Positions 16,618 to 25,429 of a DNA stretch of 64,000 bases are shown here, piece after piece (the first letter of the stretch is position 1; each line of letters starts with the position of its first letter). The position numbers were made by a program, and so were the translations under genes. The notes beneath the pieces are model-generated. The model was not told where the DNA came from. It did no database searches and saw only the letters and a program-made list of their open reading frames with translations. The DNA comes from Erythrobacter rubeus (lineage in GTDB: Bacteria; Pseudomonadota; Alphaproteobacteria; Sphingomonadales; Sphingomonadaceae): the NCBI RefSeq assembly GCF_014705715.1, contig NZ_JACXLC010000001.1, forward strand, positions 2,165,360 to 2,229,359, read 5' to 3'.

Positions 16618-18418
16618 GCTCAACGATACCATTCACCGCGTGACCGAGCGGGTAATCGAGAATTCGCGCGGCCCCCGTTCATCCTATCTTGAGCTGATGC
16701 AGCGCGAAGCAGATCGCAAACCCGAACACAAGGATATCGCCTGCTCCAACCTTGCCCATGCTTTTGCCGGTGCGCTTGAGGATCAGGACGCGATGAAGAA
16801 CCGGCGCGGGCCGAATATCGGCATCGTCACCGCCTACAATGACATGCTTTCCGCGCATCAACCCTATGGCCGTTATCCGGACCGGATGAAGATCTACGCC
16901 CGTGAAGTCGGCGCCACGGCACAAGTCGCGGGCGGAACCCCGGCCATGTGTGACGGCGTAACACAGGGGGAAGACGGGATGGAGCTGTCGCTCTTCAGCC
17001 GCGATATCATTGCCCTGTCGACCGGGGTTGCGCTCTCGCACCAGATGTATGACGGCATCGCCTGCCTCGGCATTTGCGACAAGATCGTGCCGGGCCTGCT
17101 AATGGGTGCGCTGCGCTTCGGCCACTTGCCCGCGATATTCGTGCCCAGCGGACCGATGCCCAGCGGCATTTCGAACAAGCAGAAGCAGGAAACCCGCCAG
17201 AAATACGCCGCGGGCGAGATCGGGCGCGACGAGCTGCTCGAAAGCGAGCTCGGTTCGTATCATTCACCCGGAACCTGCACGTTCTACGGCACGGCCAATT
17301 CCAATCAGATGATGATGGAAATGATGGGGCTGCACGTGCCCGGCAGCGCCTTCGTCACGCCCGGTACAAAGCTGCGGCAGGCACTCGATCGCGCCGCCAT
17401 GCACCGCCTCGCTGAACTCGCAGGCACGACGACGCGCACCCTGGCGCAGGTCGTCGACGAAAAGGCGATTGTGAATGCGGTCATCGGCCTGCTCGCAACC
17501 GGCGGGTCGACCAATCACGCGATCCACATCCCGGCGATGGGCCGCGCAGCTGGCGTGATCATCGACTGGAACGACATGGCCGAGCTTTCGAGCGTCGTCC
17601 CGCTCCTCGCGCGGGTCTATCCAAACGGGTCGGGCGATGTGAACCACTTTCACTCGGCAGGCGGCATGTCGTACATCACCCGGACCCTGCTCGAAGAGGG
17701 ACTGGCGCATGGCGACCTTCTGACCGTCTGGGACGGCGGGATGGATGCTTACACGGCCGAGCCGGTGATCGGTGATGAAGAGGCACTCGCATGGGCCCCG
17801 GTGACCGAAACCCGCGACGACACAATGCTGCGCTCCGCTTCCGATCCGTTCCAACCCGATGGCGGCATGCGGCTCGTCACCGGCAACCTTGGGCGGGCCT
17901 GCTTCAAATCGTCCGCGGTGGCGAAGGAGCGCTGGACAATCGAGGCACCGTGCCGGGTTTTCGAGAACCAGAAGGATGTGGTCGCGGCTTTCAAGGCAGG
18001 CGAGCTCGACAAAGATGTCGTGGTCGTCGTGCGGTTCCAGGGGCCGCGCGCCAACGGCATGCCCGAACTGCATTCGCTCACCCCTTCACTCGCCGTCCTG
18101 CAAGATCGCGGGCACAAGGTCGCGCTCGTCACCGATGGACGCATGTCCGGGGCCAGCGGGAAGGTTCCCAGCGCGATCCATTGCACGCCCGAGGCGCTGG
18201 GCGGGGGACCGCTGTCACTCCTGCAGGATGGAGACGTGGTAAGGGTGTGCGCAGAAACGGGAACGCTGTCGACCGCTGCCGATCTGTCCGCTCGCACGCC
18301 CGCGCCCGAGCCTCAGCCTGAATGGGGCGTCGGCCGCGAAATGTACCGCATGCTGCAAAACCAGGCCGACAGCGCCGAAAAGGGCGCATCGGCGATCCTT
18401 GCAGGCGCGGGTCTGTAA
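16610..18418 (+). CDS. edd: Phosphogluconate dehydratase
   Basis: 602 residues of the IlvD/Edd iron-sulfur dehydratase family. Cysteine-containing motifs are in [21 protein letters not shown] and [13 protein letters not shown], which hold the cluster. The enzyme converts 6-phosphogluconate to KDPG. The start ATG at 16610 overlaps zwf; earlier in-frame readings lie within zwf. The aldolase eda that normally finishes the pathway is not in the window. A short gap of 4 bases separates it from glk. Confidence 0.96.
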   Translation: MNKLNDTIHRVTERVIENSRGPRSSYLELMQREADRKPEHKDIACSNLAHAFAGALEDQDAMKNRRGPNIGIVTAYNDMLSAHQPYGRYPDRMKIYAREVGATAQVAGGTPAMCDGVTQGEDGMELSLFSRDIIALSTGVALSHQMYDGIACLGICDKIVPGLLMGALRFGHLPAIFVPSGPMPSGISNKQKQETRQKYAAGEIGRDELLESELGSYHSPGTCTFYGTANSNQMMMEMMGLHVPGSAFVTPGTKLRQALDRAAMHRLAELAGTTTRTLAQVVDEKAIVNAVIGLLATGGSTNHAIHIPAMGRAAGVIIDWNDMAELSSVVPLLARVYPNGSGDVNHFHSAGGMSYITRTLLEEGLAHGDLLTVWDGGMDAYTAEPVIGDEEALAWAPVTETRDDTMLRSASDPFQPDGGMRLVTGNLGRACFKSSAVAKERWTIEAPCRVFENQKDVVAAFKAGELDKDVVVVVRFQGPRANGMPELHSLTPSLAVLQDRGHKVALVTDGRMSGASGKVPSAIHCTPEALGGGPLSLLQDGDVVRVCAETGTLSTAADLSARTPAPEPQPEWGVGREMYRMLQNQADSAEKGASAILAGAGL

Positions 18419-18422
18419 CACG

Positions 18423-19418
18423 GTGAGCGGCGGCGAAAAAATCGTCACGGTCGATATCGGCGGCACGCACGCCCGTTTCGCAATTGCGACGATCGACCCA
18501 CTCGGTGTGATCACCCTCGATGAGCCGATCACCCTCAACACAGATGACCACGCCAGTTTTGAGACAGCCTGGGAGCACTACCGTGAACGGATGGGCGGAA
18601 CGCTCCCCGGTAGTATCGCCATGGCGGTCGCCGGGCCGATTAGTCCCGATCTCATCCGTTTCACCAACAATCCCTGGATCATCCGCCCGCTCATGATCGA
18701 GAGCAAGCTGGGATGCTCGCAGGCGGCGATCGTCAACGATTTCGAGGCTGTCGCACATGCCGCCGCCAGAGCGCCGGGCGATGATTTTCTGCATCTGGCC
18801 GGCCCGGAGGTCACGCTGCCCGCTTCCGGCACGATCAGCGTTCTCGGCCCCGGTACGGGCCTTGGCGTGGCCTATTTCCACCGGAGCACGGATGGTGCCT
18901 ACCGCGTGCAGGCGACCGAAGGCGGGCACGGAGATTTCGCTCCAGTGGATGCGATCGAGGATGCCATCCTCGCGCGTCTCAGAAAACGGCACACCCGCGT
19001 ATCGGATGAACGCGTCGTTTCGGGCCCGGCGATCACCGATATTTACGCCGCGCTCGCCGCAATGGAGGGGCGCGCGGTGAAGGAAAGAAGCGACGTCGAG
19101 ATCTGGACGGCGGGCACGAATGGCGAGGACACCCTGGCCGCCGCAGCGGTTGACCGGTTCTGCCTTGCGCTGGGTTCCGTTGCGGGCGACATCGCCTTGA
19201 TCCAGGGCGCGGAGGGTGTCGTGATTGCTGGCGGACTCGGATATCGTATCCGCGAAACGCTGCGGGCGTCCGGCTTTGCCTCGCGGTTTACTGCCAAGGG
19301 ACGGTTCGCGGGATTGATGGCGTCGCTGCCGGTCAAGCTCATCACCCATCCACAGCCCGGCCTGCTCGGCGCCGCAGCGGCCTTCGCTCAAGAATATCTC
19401 GGAGAAAATCGCGCATGA
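18423..19418 (+). CDS. glk: Glucokinase
   Basis: 331 residues of the ROK-unrelated Glk family. The ATP site is VDIGGTHARFAIA, followed by LGPGTGLGVA and EGGHGDFAP. It phosphorylates glucose, feeding zwf. I chose the GTG at 18423, 4 bases after the edd stop. An in-frame start at 18399 would lie inside edd. The stop overlaps the next gene as ATGA. Confidence 0.93.
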   Translation: MSGGEKIVTVDIGGTHARFAIATIDPLGVITLDEPITLNTDDHASFETAWEHYRERMGGTLPGSIAMAVAGPISPDLIRFTNNPWIIRPLMIESKLGCSQAAIVNDFEAVAHAAARAPGDDFLHLAGPEVTLPASGTISVLGPGTGLGVAYFHRSTDGAYRVQATEGGHGDFAPVDAIEDAILARLRKRHTRVSDERVVSGPAITDIYAALAAMEGRAVKERSDVEIWTAGTNGEDTLAAAAVDRFCLALGSVAGDIALIQGAEGVVIAGGLGYRIRETLRASGFASRFTAKGRFAGLMASLPVKLITHPQPGLLGAAAAFAQEYLGENRA

Positions 19419-22204
19419 CCCTGCCGCTCAAATCCACCGCCGATCTCAGCGCGCGCCTTCAGGAACTGCACGCACGTACGCGTGAGACACCGCTGTTCAA
19501 CCCGGTGTTTCAGCTGGGGCTCGATCTGTCGCGGGCGCTGGAAGCAGGATCGACCGATCTCGATGCGCTGGAGGCGCTGGTGGAGGAACTCGAGTGTTCG
19601 GGCGTCGAAGCGCGTGCCAAGCGGCTGCAACGGCTTGTCGCTCCGGTCACGCCAGAGGCCAACCACTCCGCCCTTTCCGAGGCGCTATCGGCAACGAGCG
19701 ATTTCGAAGATTTCCGAAAAGCGTGGGAGAGCCCCCGGCTGCATGCCGTTTTCACCGCTCACCCGACATTTCTGCTGACGCCTGTTCAAACCGCCGCCGT
19801 GGCTGAAGCCGCAAGCACCGATGCTCCCGTGACGCGCTCCGTGTGCACGCCGCATTCCGAGCGGCCCGAGATCACGCTCGATTACGAACATGGAGAGGTG
19901 AGCAAAGCCCTGGCCAACGCGCAGGACGCGCGGGCGCAGATCGTTCGTGACACGCTGACGCATGCAGCCAGCAAATGGCCGGACAAATGGCTCGACCTCG
20001 ATCCCCTGCCGTTCCGGTTCGCAACCTGGGTCGGATACGACATGGATGGGCGGACTGATATCAAGTGGTACACCTCGATCCGTTTCCGACTGTCGGAGAA
20101 GGCCGAGCGGCTGCGCCGGTTCGCCGATGACCTCGCGCAGATCGATGCCGATCACGAGATCGTCGAAACTCTGCGCGCCGGCTCGGACCATGCGGCCCGC
20201 AGTGCCGAGGATTTTGCGGGCGATCTGTCCGAACCCGAAGCCCTGTCTCAGGCCGCCAACCGGCTGACCTACGATCATCCCGACAAGCTGACTTCGCTGG
20301 CTGCGATCATCGAGCGGCTCGAAAACGAGGCGCGCTTGGCCGAAGACAGCGAGCAGGCTATTGCGCTGAAAACGCTCGCCTCGTGCATGCGCGCCGACGG
20401 CCTCGGGATGGGCCACATCCATTTCCGCGTGAACGCGAAACAGCTGCACAACGCCATTCGCAGCCGCCTGACCGATCAGCCGAACCTCGACCTCGCCAGC
20501 AAAGGCGCGATGGCCGCTTTGCGCACGCTGCTCGCCCGGATCGAACCGATGCGCACCAATTTCGCCAGCCTCGCCATCGAAAGCTCGACAGCGATCCGGC
20601 AATTCCTGGCGATGGCGCAAATCCTCGAACATATCGATGCCGATACGCCGATCCGGATGCTGATCGCGGAATGCGAGCAGCCGTCGACAATCCTTGCCGC
20701 ACTCTATTTCGCGCGAGCTTTCGGCATTGAGGACATGGTCGATGTCTCCCCGCTGTTCGAAACCGAAAGCGCTCTCGAACATGGGGGCCGCTTCCTCGAT
20801 GCGCTGTGCGCGGAGGACCAATATCGCAATTACGTCCGCCTGCGCGGTCGCGCCTGCATTCAGACAGGTTTCTCCGATGCAGGCCGATTTGTCGGACAGA
20901 TTCCGGCGAGCCTCGCTATCGAGCGCCTACAGGGCCGGTTCGCGCAGGCGATGGCCAAGAACGATCTTACGGATGTCGCCGCATTGATCTTCAACACCCA
21001 CGGCGAAAGCATGGGACGGGGCGCGCATCCGGGCGGGTTCGAGGAACGCCTGACGTGGCCGATGAGCGCATGGGCCCGCGATCGGTTTGCTCGCTCGGAG
21101 ATCGAGCTGGAGCCCGAAGTCAGCTTTCAGGGCGGCGATGGCTATCTGTTCTTCGCACGGCCGGAACTGGCGCTCGCGACACTCACCCGTATCGCCTGCG
21201 CGCCGCGCCACGATCCGAAAGCGGCGAAGGATCCGTTTTACGACCGGACCGACCTCAGCCTCGATTTCTACCGCGCGATCCGCGCCGACCAGCGGCGCCA
21301 TCTGCGCAGCGCAACATATTCACGCGCGGTGACCGCTTTCGGTCTGGGCTTGCTGAATTCAACCGGGAGCCGGGTCTCGCGCCGCCAGTCCGATATCTCC
21401 GCCGACCGCGACATGAACCTGCGGCAGATCCGGGCGATCCCGCACAATTCCATTCTCCAGCAGCTAGGCTACCCGGTGAACGTGATTTCCGGCATCGGCA
21501 GCGCTGCGGACGGCAATTACGAAGATCTCGCCAGCCTCATCGAATCGAGCCGGCGCGGGCGGCAATTGATGGGCCTGGCGCGTGCTTCGAACGCGCTGGC
21601 CAGTATCAAAACTGTCGCCGCGCACGGCGAGCTTTTCAACTCGGCCTATTGGGCGAGCCGCCCCTATCGCGGGACCGAGCCGCATCTTTCGGCGGCGTGC
21701 GAGACATTGGCCGAGTTCCTGACGAAGGATGATCGCACAGGCGTTTATCGGAGGCTCGCATCGCGGCTGCGGGTCGATGCACTTAAATTCCACCGGCTGC
21801 TGGACCTGCTGCCCGCCGAAAGCCGCGACAGCGAACGCGAGAATACGCGGCGAATGATCGGGGCGGCACAGTCCGTTCGGCTCGCCTTGATGCAGCACAT
21901 TTTCCTGAAAGCGGTCTCGGTCCCGGTTTTCAGCCGCGCAAACGACGTGAGCCGCGAAGATGTGCTCGAAATGGTGTTCTCGTTGCGGATCGACGAGGCG
22001 CTTGCGCAGATGCGCCGGGCCTTCCCGACGCACTTTCCGGAGCCCGGCGATTTCGCGATGGATGCGCCTGCCGATTACCCGGACGCCTCCAGCGAAGGGT
22101 ACGCGCAAATCGGCAGGGACTTTATCGATCCGATCGAACGCGCCTATGCCCTGATGCTGCGCCTGTCGGTGAGCATCGCCAACCAGTTTGGCGCTCATGG
22201 ATAA
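19415..22204 (+). CDS. ppc: Divergent phosphoenolpyruvate carboxylase-like protein
   Basis: 929 residues, the usual length of bacterial PEP carboxylase, and colinear with it. FTAHPTF stands for the family's TAHPTE. SPLFET retains the metal-ligand Glu region. QTGFSDAGRFVG replaces GYSDSAKDAG. NTHGESMGRGAHPGG replaces HGRGGSxGRGG. GSRVSRR and RQIRAIP match the C-terminal GSRPAKRR and LRAIPW. Several catalytic-loop residues are thus changed or deleted. Either it is a diverged but active PEPC that feeds oxaloacetate, or it does something else. It overlaps glk by 4 bases, so it belongs to the glycolytic operon. Its stop converges on tilS, 14 bases away. Confidence 0.8.
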   Translation: MTLPLKSTADLSARLQELHARTRETPLFNPVFQLGLDLSRALEAGSTDLDALEALVEELECSGVEARAKRLQRLVAPVTPEANHSALSEALSATSDFEDFRKAWESPRLHAVFTAHPTFLLTPVQTAAVAEAASTDAPVTRSVCTPHSERPEITLDYEHGEVSKALANAQDARAQIVRDTLTHAASKWPDKWLDLDPLPFRFATWVGYDMDGRTDIKWYTSIRFRLSEKAERLRRFADDLAQIDADHEIVETLRAGSDHAARSAEDFAGDLSEPEALSQAANRLTYDHPDKLTSLAAIIERLENEARLAEDSEQAIALKTLASCMRADGLGMGHIHFRVNAKQLHNAIRSRLTDQPNLDLASKGAMAALRTLLARIEPMRTNFASLAIESSTAIRQFLAMAQILEHIDADTPIRMLIAECEQPSTILAALYFARAFGIEDMVDVSPLFETESALEHGGRFLDALCAEDQYRNYVRLRGRACIQTGFSDAGRFVGQIPASLAIERLQGRFAQAMAKNDLTDVAALIFNTHGESMGRGAHPGGFEERLTWPMSAWARDRFARSEIELEPEVSFQGGDGYLFFARPELALATLTRIACAPRHDPKAAKDPFYDRTDLSLDFYRAIRADQRRHLRSATYSRAVTAFGLGLLNSTGSRVSRRQSDISADRDMNLRQIRAIPHNSILQQLGYPVNVISGIGSAADGNYEDLASLIESSRRGRQLMGLARASNALASIKTVAAHGELFNSAYWASRPYRGTEPHLSAACETLAEFLTKDDRTGVYRRLASRLRVDALKFHRLLDLLPAESRDSERENTRRMIGAAQSVRLALMQHIFLKAVSVPVFSRANDVSREDVLEMVFSLRIDEALAQMRRAFPTHFPEPGDFAMDAPADYPDASSEGYAQIGRDFIDPIERAYALMLRLSVSIANQFGAHG

Positions 22205-22218
22205 ACGCCCGGACCCGT

Positions 22219-23214
22219 CTAACCTGCGCTGCGAGGGGGCTCCGGGCTGAAACGCCAGACGCGCATGGTCACGCCCGTTGGCTCGATCTTTTCGGTGCCC
22301 GGGATTGCGAGCACCCCGGCGAGCGATGCATTCTCGCCGTTCCATAGCCGATCGAAAGCCATCCCGGCCTCGCTGCGCGTTGTCGCTCCGCCAAGCTCGG
22401 CGATGATCCGGCAGATCGTTTCGATGGATATCGCGCGCGGGACGTTGGCGTAGTAGCGAAAGCCGCGCCCCTGCTCATCGGAATCGGGGACGACGTGTGT
22501 TTCCCAGTCTTCCGCGGCAAACCACTCGATAGCGCGCCAGGCATCCTCGAGATGCTCGGCGCTGGCGGCAAGCGCCTGGCTGTCGATCCAGTCCTGCTCT
22601 GCGAGAAACCGCCGCATTCTTGCCCGGTCGAATTGCTCATCGGCGTTCGATGGATCGCGCACCGGTTCGATACCCGCCTGCGCTACGACACTTTCCAGCT
22701 CGGCCTTGCTCCAGCGCAGCAGCGGGCGGAACAGGCTCCCGCCCCAGCCGGGAATCTCGGTGGTTGATCGAATGCCCGCGAGGCCGGGTACTCCGCTGCC
22801 GCGATTGAGGCGCATGAGGAGAGTTTCGGCCTGATCATCGGCATGGTGTGCGGTCATGACTGCGCTGACCCGCGCCTCGTCATGCCACTGACCAAGCGCG
22901 AGGTATCTCGCCGCGCGCGCGTTCGACTGAAGGTTTCCTTCGGAGACCTCGACGTTCAGCACTGTATGCTCGACACCCAGCTTTGCGCAGATATCGGAAA
23001 CGAAGTCCGCCTCGCTGGCGCTCTCTTGGCGAAGGCCGTGATCGACGGTCGCGGCTGCAACTTTTCCGCCGCCGCTTGCCGCATGCGCCAGTAGAAGCAA
23101 CGCCAGGCTATCGGGCCCACCGGAAACTGCGACGCCCAGCCGCGCATCGGCAAATCCGAAACGCTCCAGCGTGGCGCGGAACCGCGCGATCAGCTTCGGG
23201 TCAAGCTCGGTATC
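22219..23214 (-). CDS. tilS: tRNA(Ile)-lysidine synthase TilS; start codon disrupted or non-standard
   Basis: An N-type ATP pyrophosphatase. The PP-loop SGGPDSLA sits at about residue 35 of the frame, followed by DHGLRQES, HHADDQAET and NRGSG. The enzyme makes lysidine at the wobble base of tRNA-Ile(CAU) and is usually essential. The frame is open up to the stop of the upstream gene at 23244, yet holds no ATG, GTG or TTG before the PP-loop. The first standard start (TTG at 23100) would remove the ATP site. I give the end at an ATT (23214-23212) preceded by AAGGGGG. Alternatively, an ATG at 23239 joins the frame if one G of a five-G run is removed. Confidence 0.85.
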   Translation of the reverse strand, partial: DTELDPKLIARFRATLERFGFADARLGVAVSGGPDSLALLLLAHAASGGGKVAAATVDHGLRQESASEADFVSDICAKLGVEHTVLNVEVSEGNLQSNARAARYLALGQWHDEARVSAVMTAHHADDQAETLLMRLNRGSGVPGLAGIRSTTEIPGWGGSLFRPLLRWSKAELESVVAQAGIEPVRDPSNADEQFDRARMRRFLAEQDWIDSQALAASAEHLEDAWRAIEWFAAEDWETHVVPDSDEQGRGFRYYANVPRAISIETICRIIAELGGATTRSEAGMAFDRLWNGENASLAGVLAIPGTEKIEPTGVTMRVWRFSPEPPRSAG

Positions 23215-23239
23215 AATCAGCGCCCCCTTGAGCCTGCAT
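23215..23239 (-). promoter_or_regulatory. tilS: tilS initiation region: ATG plus five-G run, possible frameshift site
   Basis: On the minus strand an ATG lies 2 bases after the stop of the YbgF-like gene. It opens a reading of only eight codons that ends at a TGA overlapping the candidate ATT start. Between them is a run of five Gs (plus-strand 23223-23227). Four Gs would fuse the ATG to the tilS body. The same G run can serve as a ribosome binding site for the ATT. Confidence 0.6.
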
Positions 23240-23241
23240 GG

Positions 23242-24228
23242 TCAGGCTTCGCAATTGATCCTACGGCGATTGGCCTCGTACTGATCGAGCAGACGCCCGC
23301 TGGCCACAGCAGGGTAGGTATCGCCGAATTCGGCAAGCGCGATGCACGCGCGGCGGGTGTCTTCCATCGCGATCATCGCCTCGGCGAGATAGAGCAGGCT
23401 GTCCGGCGCGCGCGGTGCAGTTCGGTCCGCCTGGTAGTTGCGCAGGAACCACCGCGCGGCCTCTTCCGCCATGCCGTCATCCAGGAATGCGCGGCCCAAC
23501 AGATTGCGCCCCCAGGTAACGCGCCAGTGGTCCGGATATTGCTCCACAAAACTCGACAGCTGTTGGCGGGCCTCAGGGTAGAAGCCCGCGTTCCAAAGGC
23601 GGAAGCCGTAGGAATATTCATCGTCCGCGGCATCGCCGGTCTGCGGCTTTGCGATCTGCTGAACAGCTGCGAGCCGCTCTGCGCTCGGGCCGGTCTGGGG
23701 GTCAGCGGCGCTTTGATCAGGTTCAGCGGGCTCAGCGGACGATGCGCCGCCCGTCATCGCGTCGAGATTGGTTTCGGTCGAAGGCAGGTCATCTGTATCG
23801 ACGGTGCTCGCGACGCTTGCGCCTGCGGCAGGAGCCGCCTCAAGAAGCGCCAGGCGGCTTTCCATTTGCGTTATCGAGTTGGTGTTCTCCTCACTGAGCG
23901 CGGTGAGACGCTGCAACTGGCTTTCCATCGCATCAAGCCGCGCAAGGATGTCGGTTACGGCAGTGGTCGATGGTGCGTTCGGTGAGGACTGGTTACCGGT
24001 GCCCTGCTCCGAGGTGATCTGCGGTTCAAAATAGCGCTCATCGCCGCCCGGAAAGACCTGGCGTTGCAGCGCGCGGATCTCCGCTTCGATCTTGCGGACG
24101 CGCGATTCCGAGACGCCGTCTTGCGCCATCGTAGGCACGGGCGATGTCGCCACCGTCGCGGCGATGGCGAATGCCGCCCCAGCGCGCATGACGGTGCCTG
24201 AAATTTTCGATCGAAGAGCGATTTTCAT
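23242..24228 (-). CDS. YbgF/CpoB-like periplasmic protein with coiled coil and TPR-like repeats
   Basis: 328 residues. A signal peptide at about 1-35 ends PTMAQ. A coiled-coil region holds VRKIEAEIRALQRQVF and LARLDAMESQLQRL, then an Ala/Pro/Ser-rich linker, then a TPR-like helical repeat domain starting YSYGFRLWNAGFYPEA. This architecture matches YbgF/CpoB, which links the Tol-Pal system with envelope synthesis, but tol and pal genes are not adjacent. The ATG at 24228 was chosen because the signal peptide starts there; 24306 would add 26 non-signal residues. It directly precedes tilS on the same strand. Confidence 0.8.
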   Translation of the reverse strand: MKIALRSKISGTVMRAGAAFAIAATVATSPVPTMAQDGVSESRVRKIEAEIRALQRQVFPGGDERYFEPQITSEQGTGNQSSPNAPSTTAVTDILARLDAMESQLQRLTALSEENTNSITQMESRLALLEAAPAAGASVASTVDTDDLPSTETNLDAMTGGASSAEPAEPDQSAADPQTGPSAERLAAVQQIAKPQTGDAADDEYSYGFRLWNAGFYPEARQQLSSFVEQYPDHWRVTWGRNLLGRAFLDDGMAEEAARWFLRNYQADRTAPRAPDSLLYLAEAMIAMEDTRRACIALAEFGDTYPAVASGRLLDQYEANRRRINCEA

Positions 24229-24442
24229 GAGCCTGCCTGCTCCTTCTCTTAATGTGTGCGCGCGGCTGTTTCCGAGGTGGCGTTGCACGCTGCTGAATGC
24301 TCGCATCAGCCGCTCTTTCCCGAAATGGCGTGTGTGCCGGACCGAGCATCAATGTCAGCCGAATCTGTGCCGCCTACGCTCTGCCAAGTCGAGCGCAGTG
24401 GTCGCCAAAACAGTGGGAAAGGCTGCTAAGCCGTTGTCCGCT

Positions 24443-25297
24443 TCAGTTTAGCTGCGGCGGAGCCGCGGGTCCGGTTTCGGCCCTTGCGAGCAGAGCGGCG
24501 GCAGATATCGGCGTGTCGCCGAGCGTGATTGGCTCATCCGCGAGCTTTGGCACTTCCTGCCCGTCAATTGTGATCGCAAAGGCGTCTGGCCGCCCCGTGT
24601 TTATAAGGGGAGCCTCGGAGTCCGCCGGCACTTCGAAAGTATCGCCGCTTGCCATCTGGGCCTCGAAGAAACGCTCGCCATTATCCTCGTAAAAGCGGAC
24701 CCAGACCCCGTCCTCAAGCGCAGTAAAGACGACCTTACCTTGAGGGTCGATACCGGGCCCGGCTCCGTCCGTACCTTCGCCGTCTTCGGACGCGGCGAGC
24801 TGTTCAGCCGCTTCATCCTCCTCCGTCTCGGCAACTAGCGGGGCCGGTGTGGTGCCTGCTCCGAAATATGTCTGGTAGAAAGAGAATACACCTATGGCGA
24901 GAATGATCGCGGCGGCAGCGCCGAACCATGCGAGACCCGCCGATGGAAGCTTGGCCGGATCGCCCGGTTCCATACCGCCGGCGAGTGCGGATTGCCGGGC
25001 GTGGCCTTCAGCCAGTTCCTCTCGGACGAGGTCAGTGACATCGCCATCATCAAGGCCGACTGCGCGCGCATAGGTTCGCGCAAAACCGATGGCGTAAGCA
25101 CGGGAAGGCAGTTCGTCGAAAGCACCATCCTCGATGGCCTGCAAATGCCGGACGGGAATGCGGGTTTCGGCGGCAATATGATCGAGCTCAAACCCTTTTT
25201 GCTCGCGCGCGGCACGCAAATAGCCGCCTGCTGTCGCCTGTGCCTCTTCAGGCTCGGCGATCAGGTCGTCTTCGCTGCTGTCGTGCTCTTCTGTCAT
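24443..25297 (-). CDS. RodZ-like helix-turn-helix membrane protein with DUF4115
   Basis: 284 residues. A cytoplasmic HTH_25 domain covers about 24-90 (GGYLRAAREQKGF, LQAIEDGAFDELPSRAYAIGF). A single transmembrane helix lies at about 122-145. An acidic linker leads to a periplasmic DUF4115-like domain near the C-terminus. This order is that of RodZ, which ties MreB to the elongasome and sets cell shape. It follows ptsP on the same strand with 132 bases between. Confidence 0.82.
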   Translation of the reverse strand: MTEEHDSSEDDLIAEPEEAQATAGGYLRAAREQKGFELDHIAAETRIPVRHLQAIEDGAFDELPSRAYAIGFARTYARAVGLDDGDVTDLVREELAEGHARQSALAGGMEPGDPAKLPSAGLAWFGAAAAIILAIGVFSFYQTYFGAGTTPAPLVAETEEDEAAEQLAASEDGEGTDGAGPGIDPQGKVVFTALEDGVWVRFYEDNGERFFEAQMASGDTFEVPADSEAPLINTGRPDAFAITIDGQEVPKLADEPITLGDTPISAAALLARAETGPAAPPQLN

Positions 25298-25429
25298 GAT
25301 CCTGCCCGTTTGCGCGCGGGTCTAGACGTTTTTGGTGCCCGGCACACCATATTTTTCGGTCACTTCTGTCAACGATTCGAAAAGCAGCCGGGCGCTCGCT
25401 CAGGGCATTTCACCTCCGGCCGCCGCCGA

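Noticed and set aside
14509..16632. Very long minus-strand open reading of 707 codons
   Set aside because: It lies wholly opposite the transglutaminase-like gene and zwf, both with clear family motifs. It is a shadow caused by GC-rich codon bias.
19685..20821. Minus-strand open reading of 378 codons
   Set aside because: Opposite the PEPC-like gene, which has clear family motifs along its length.
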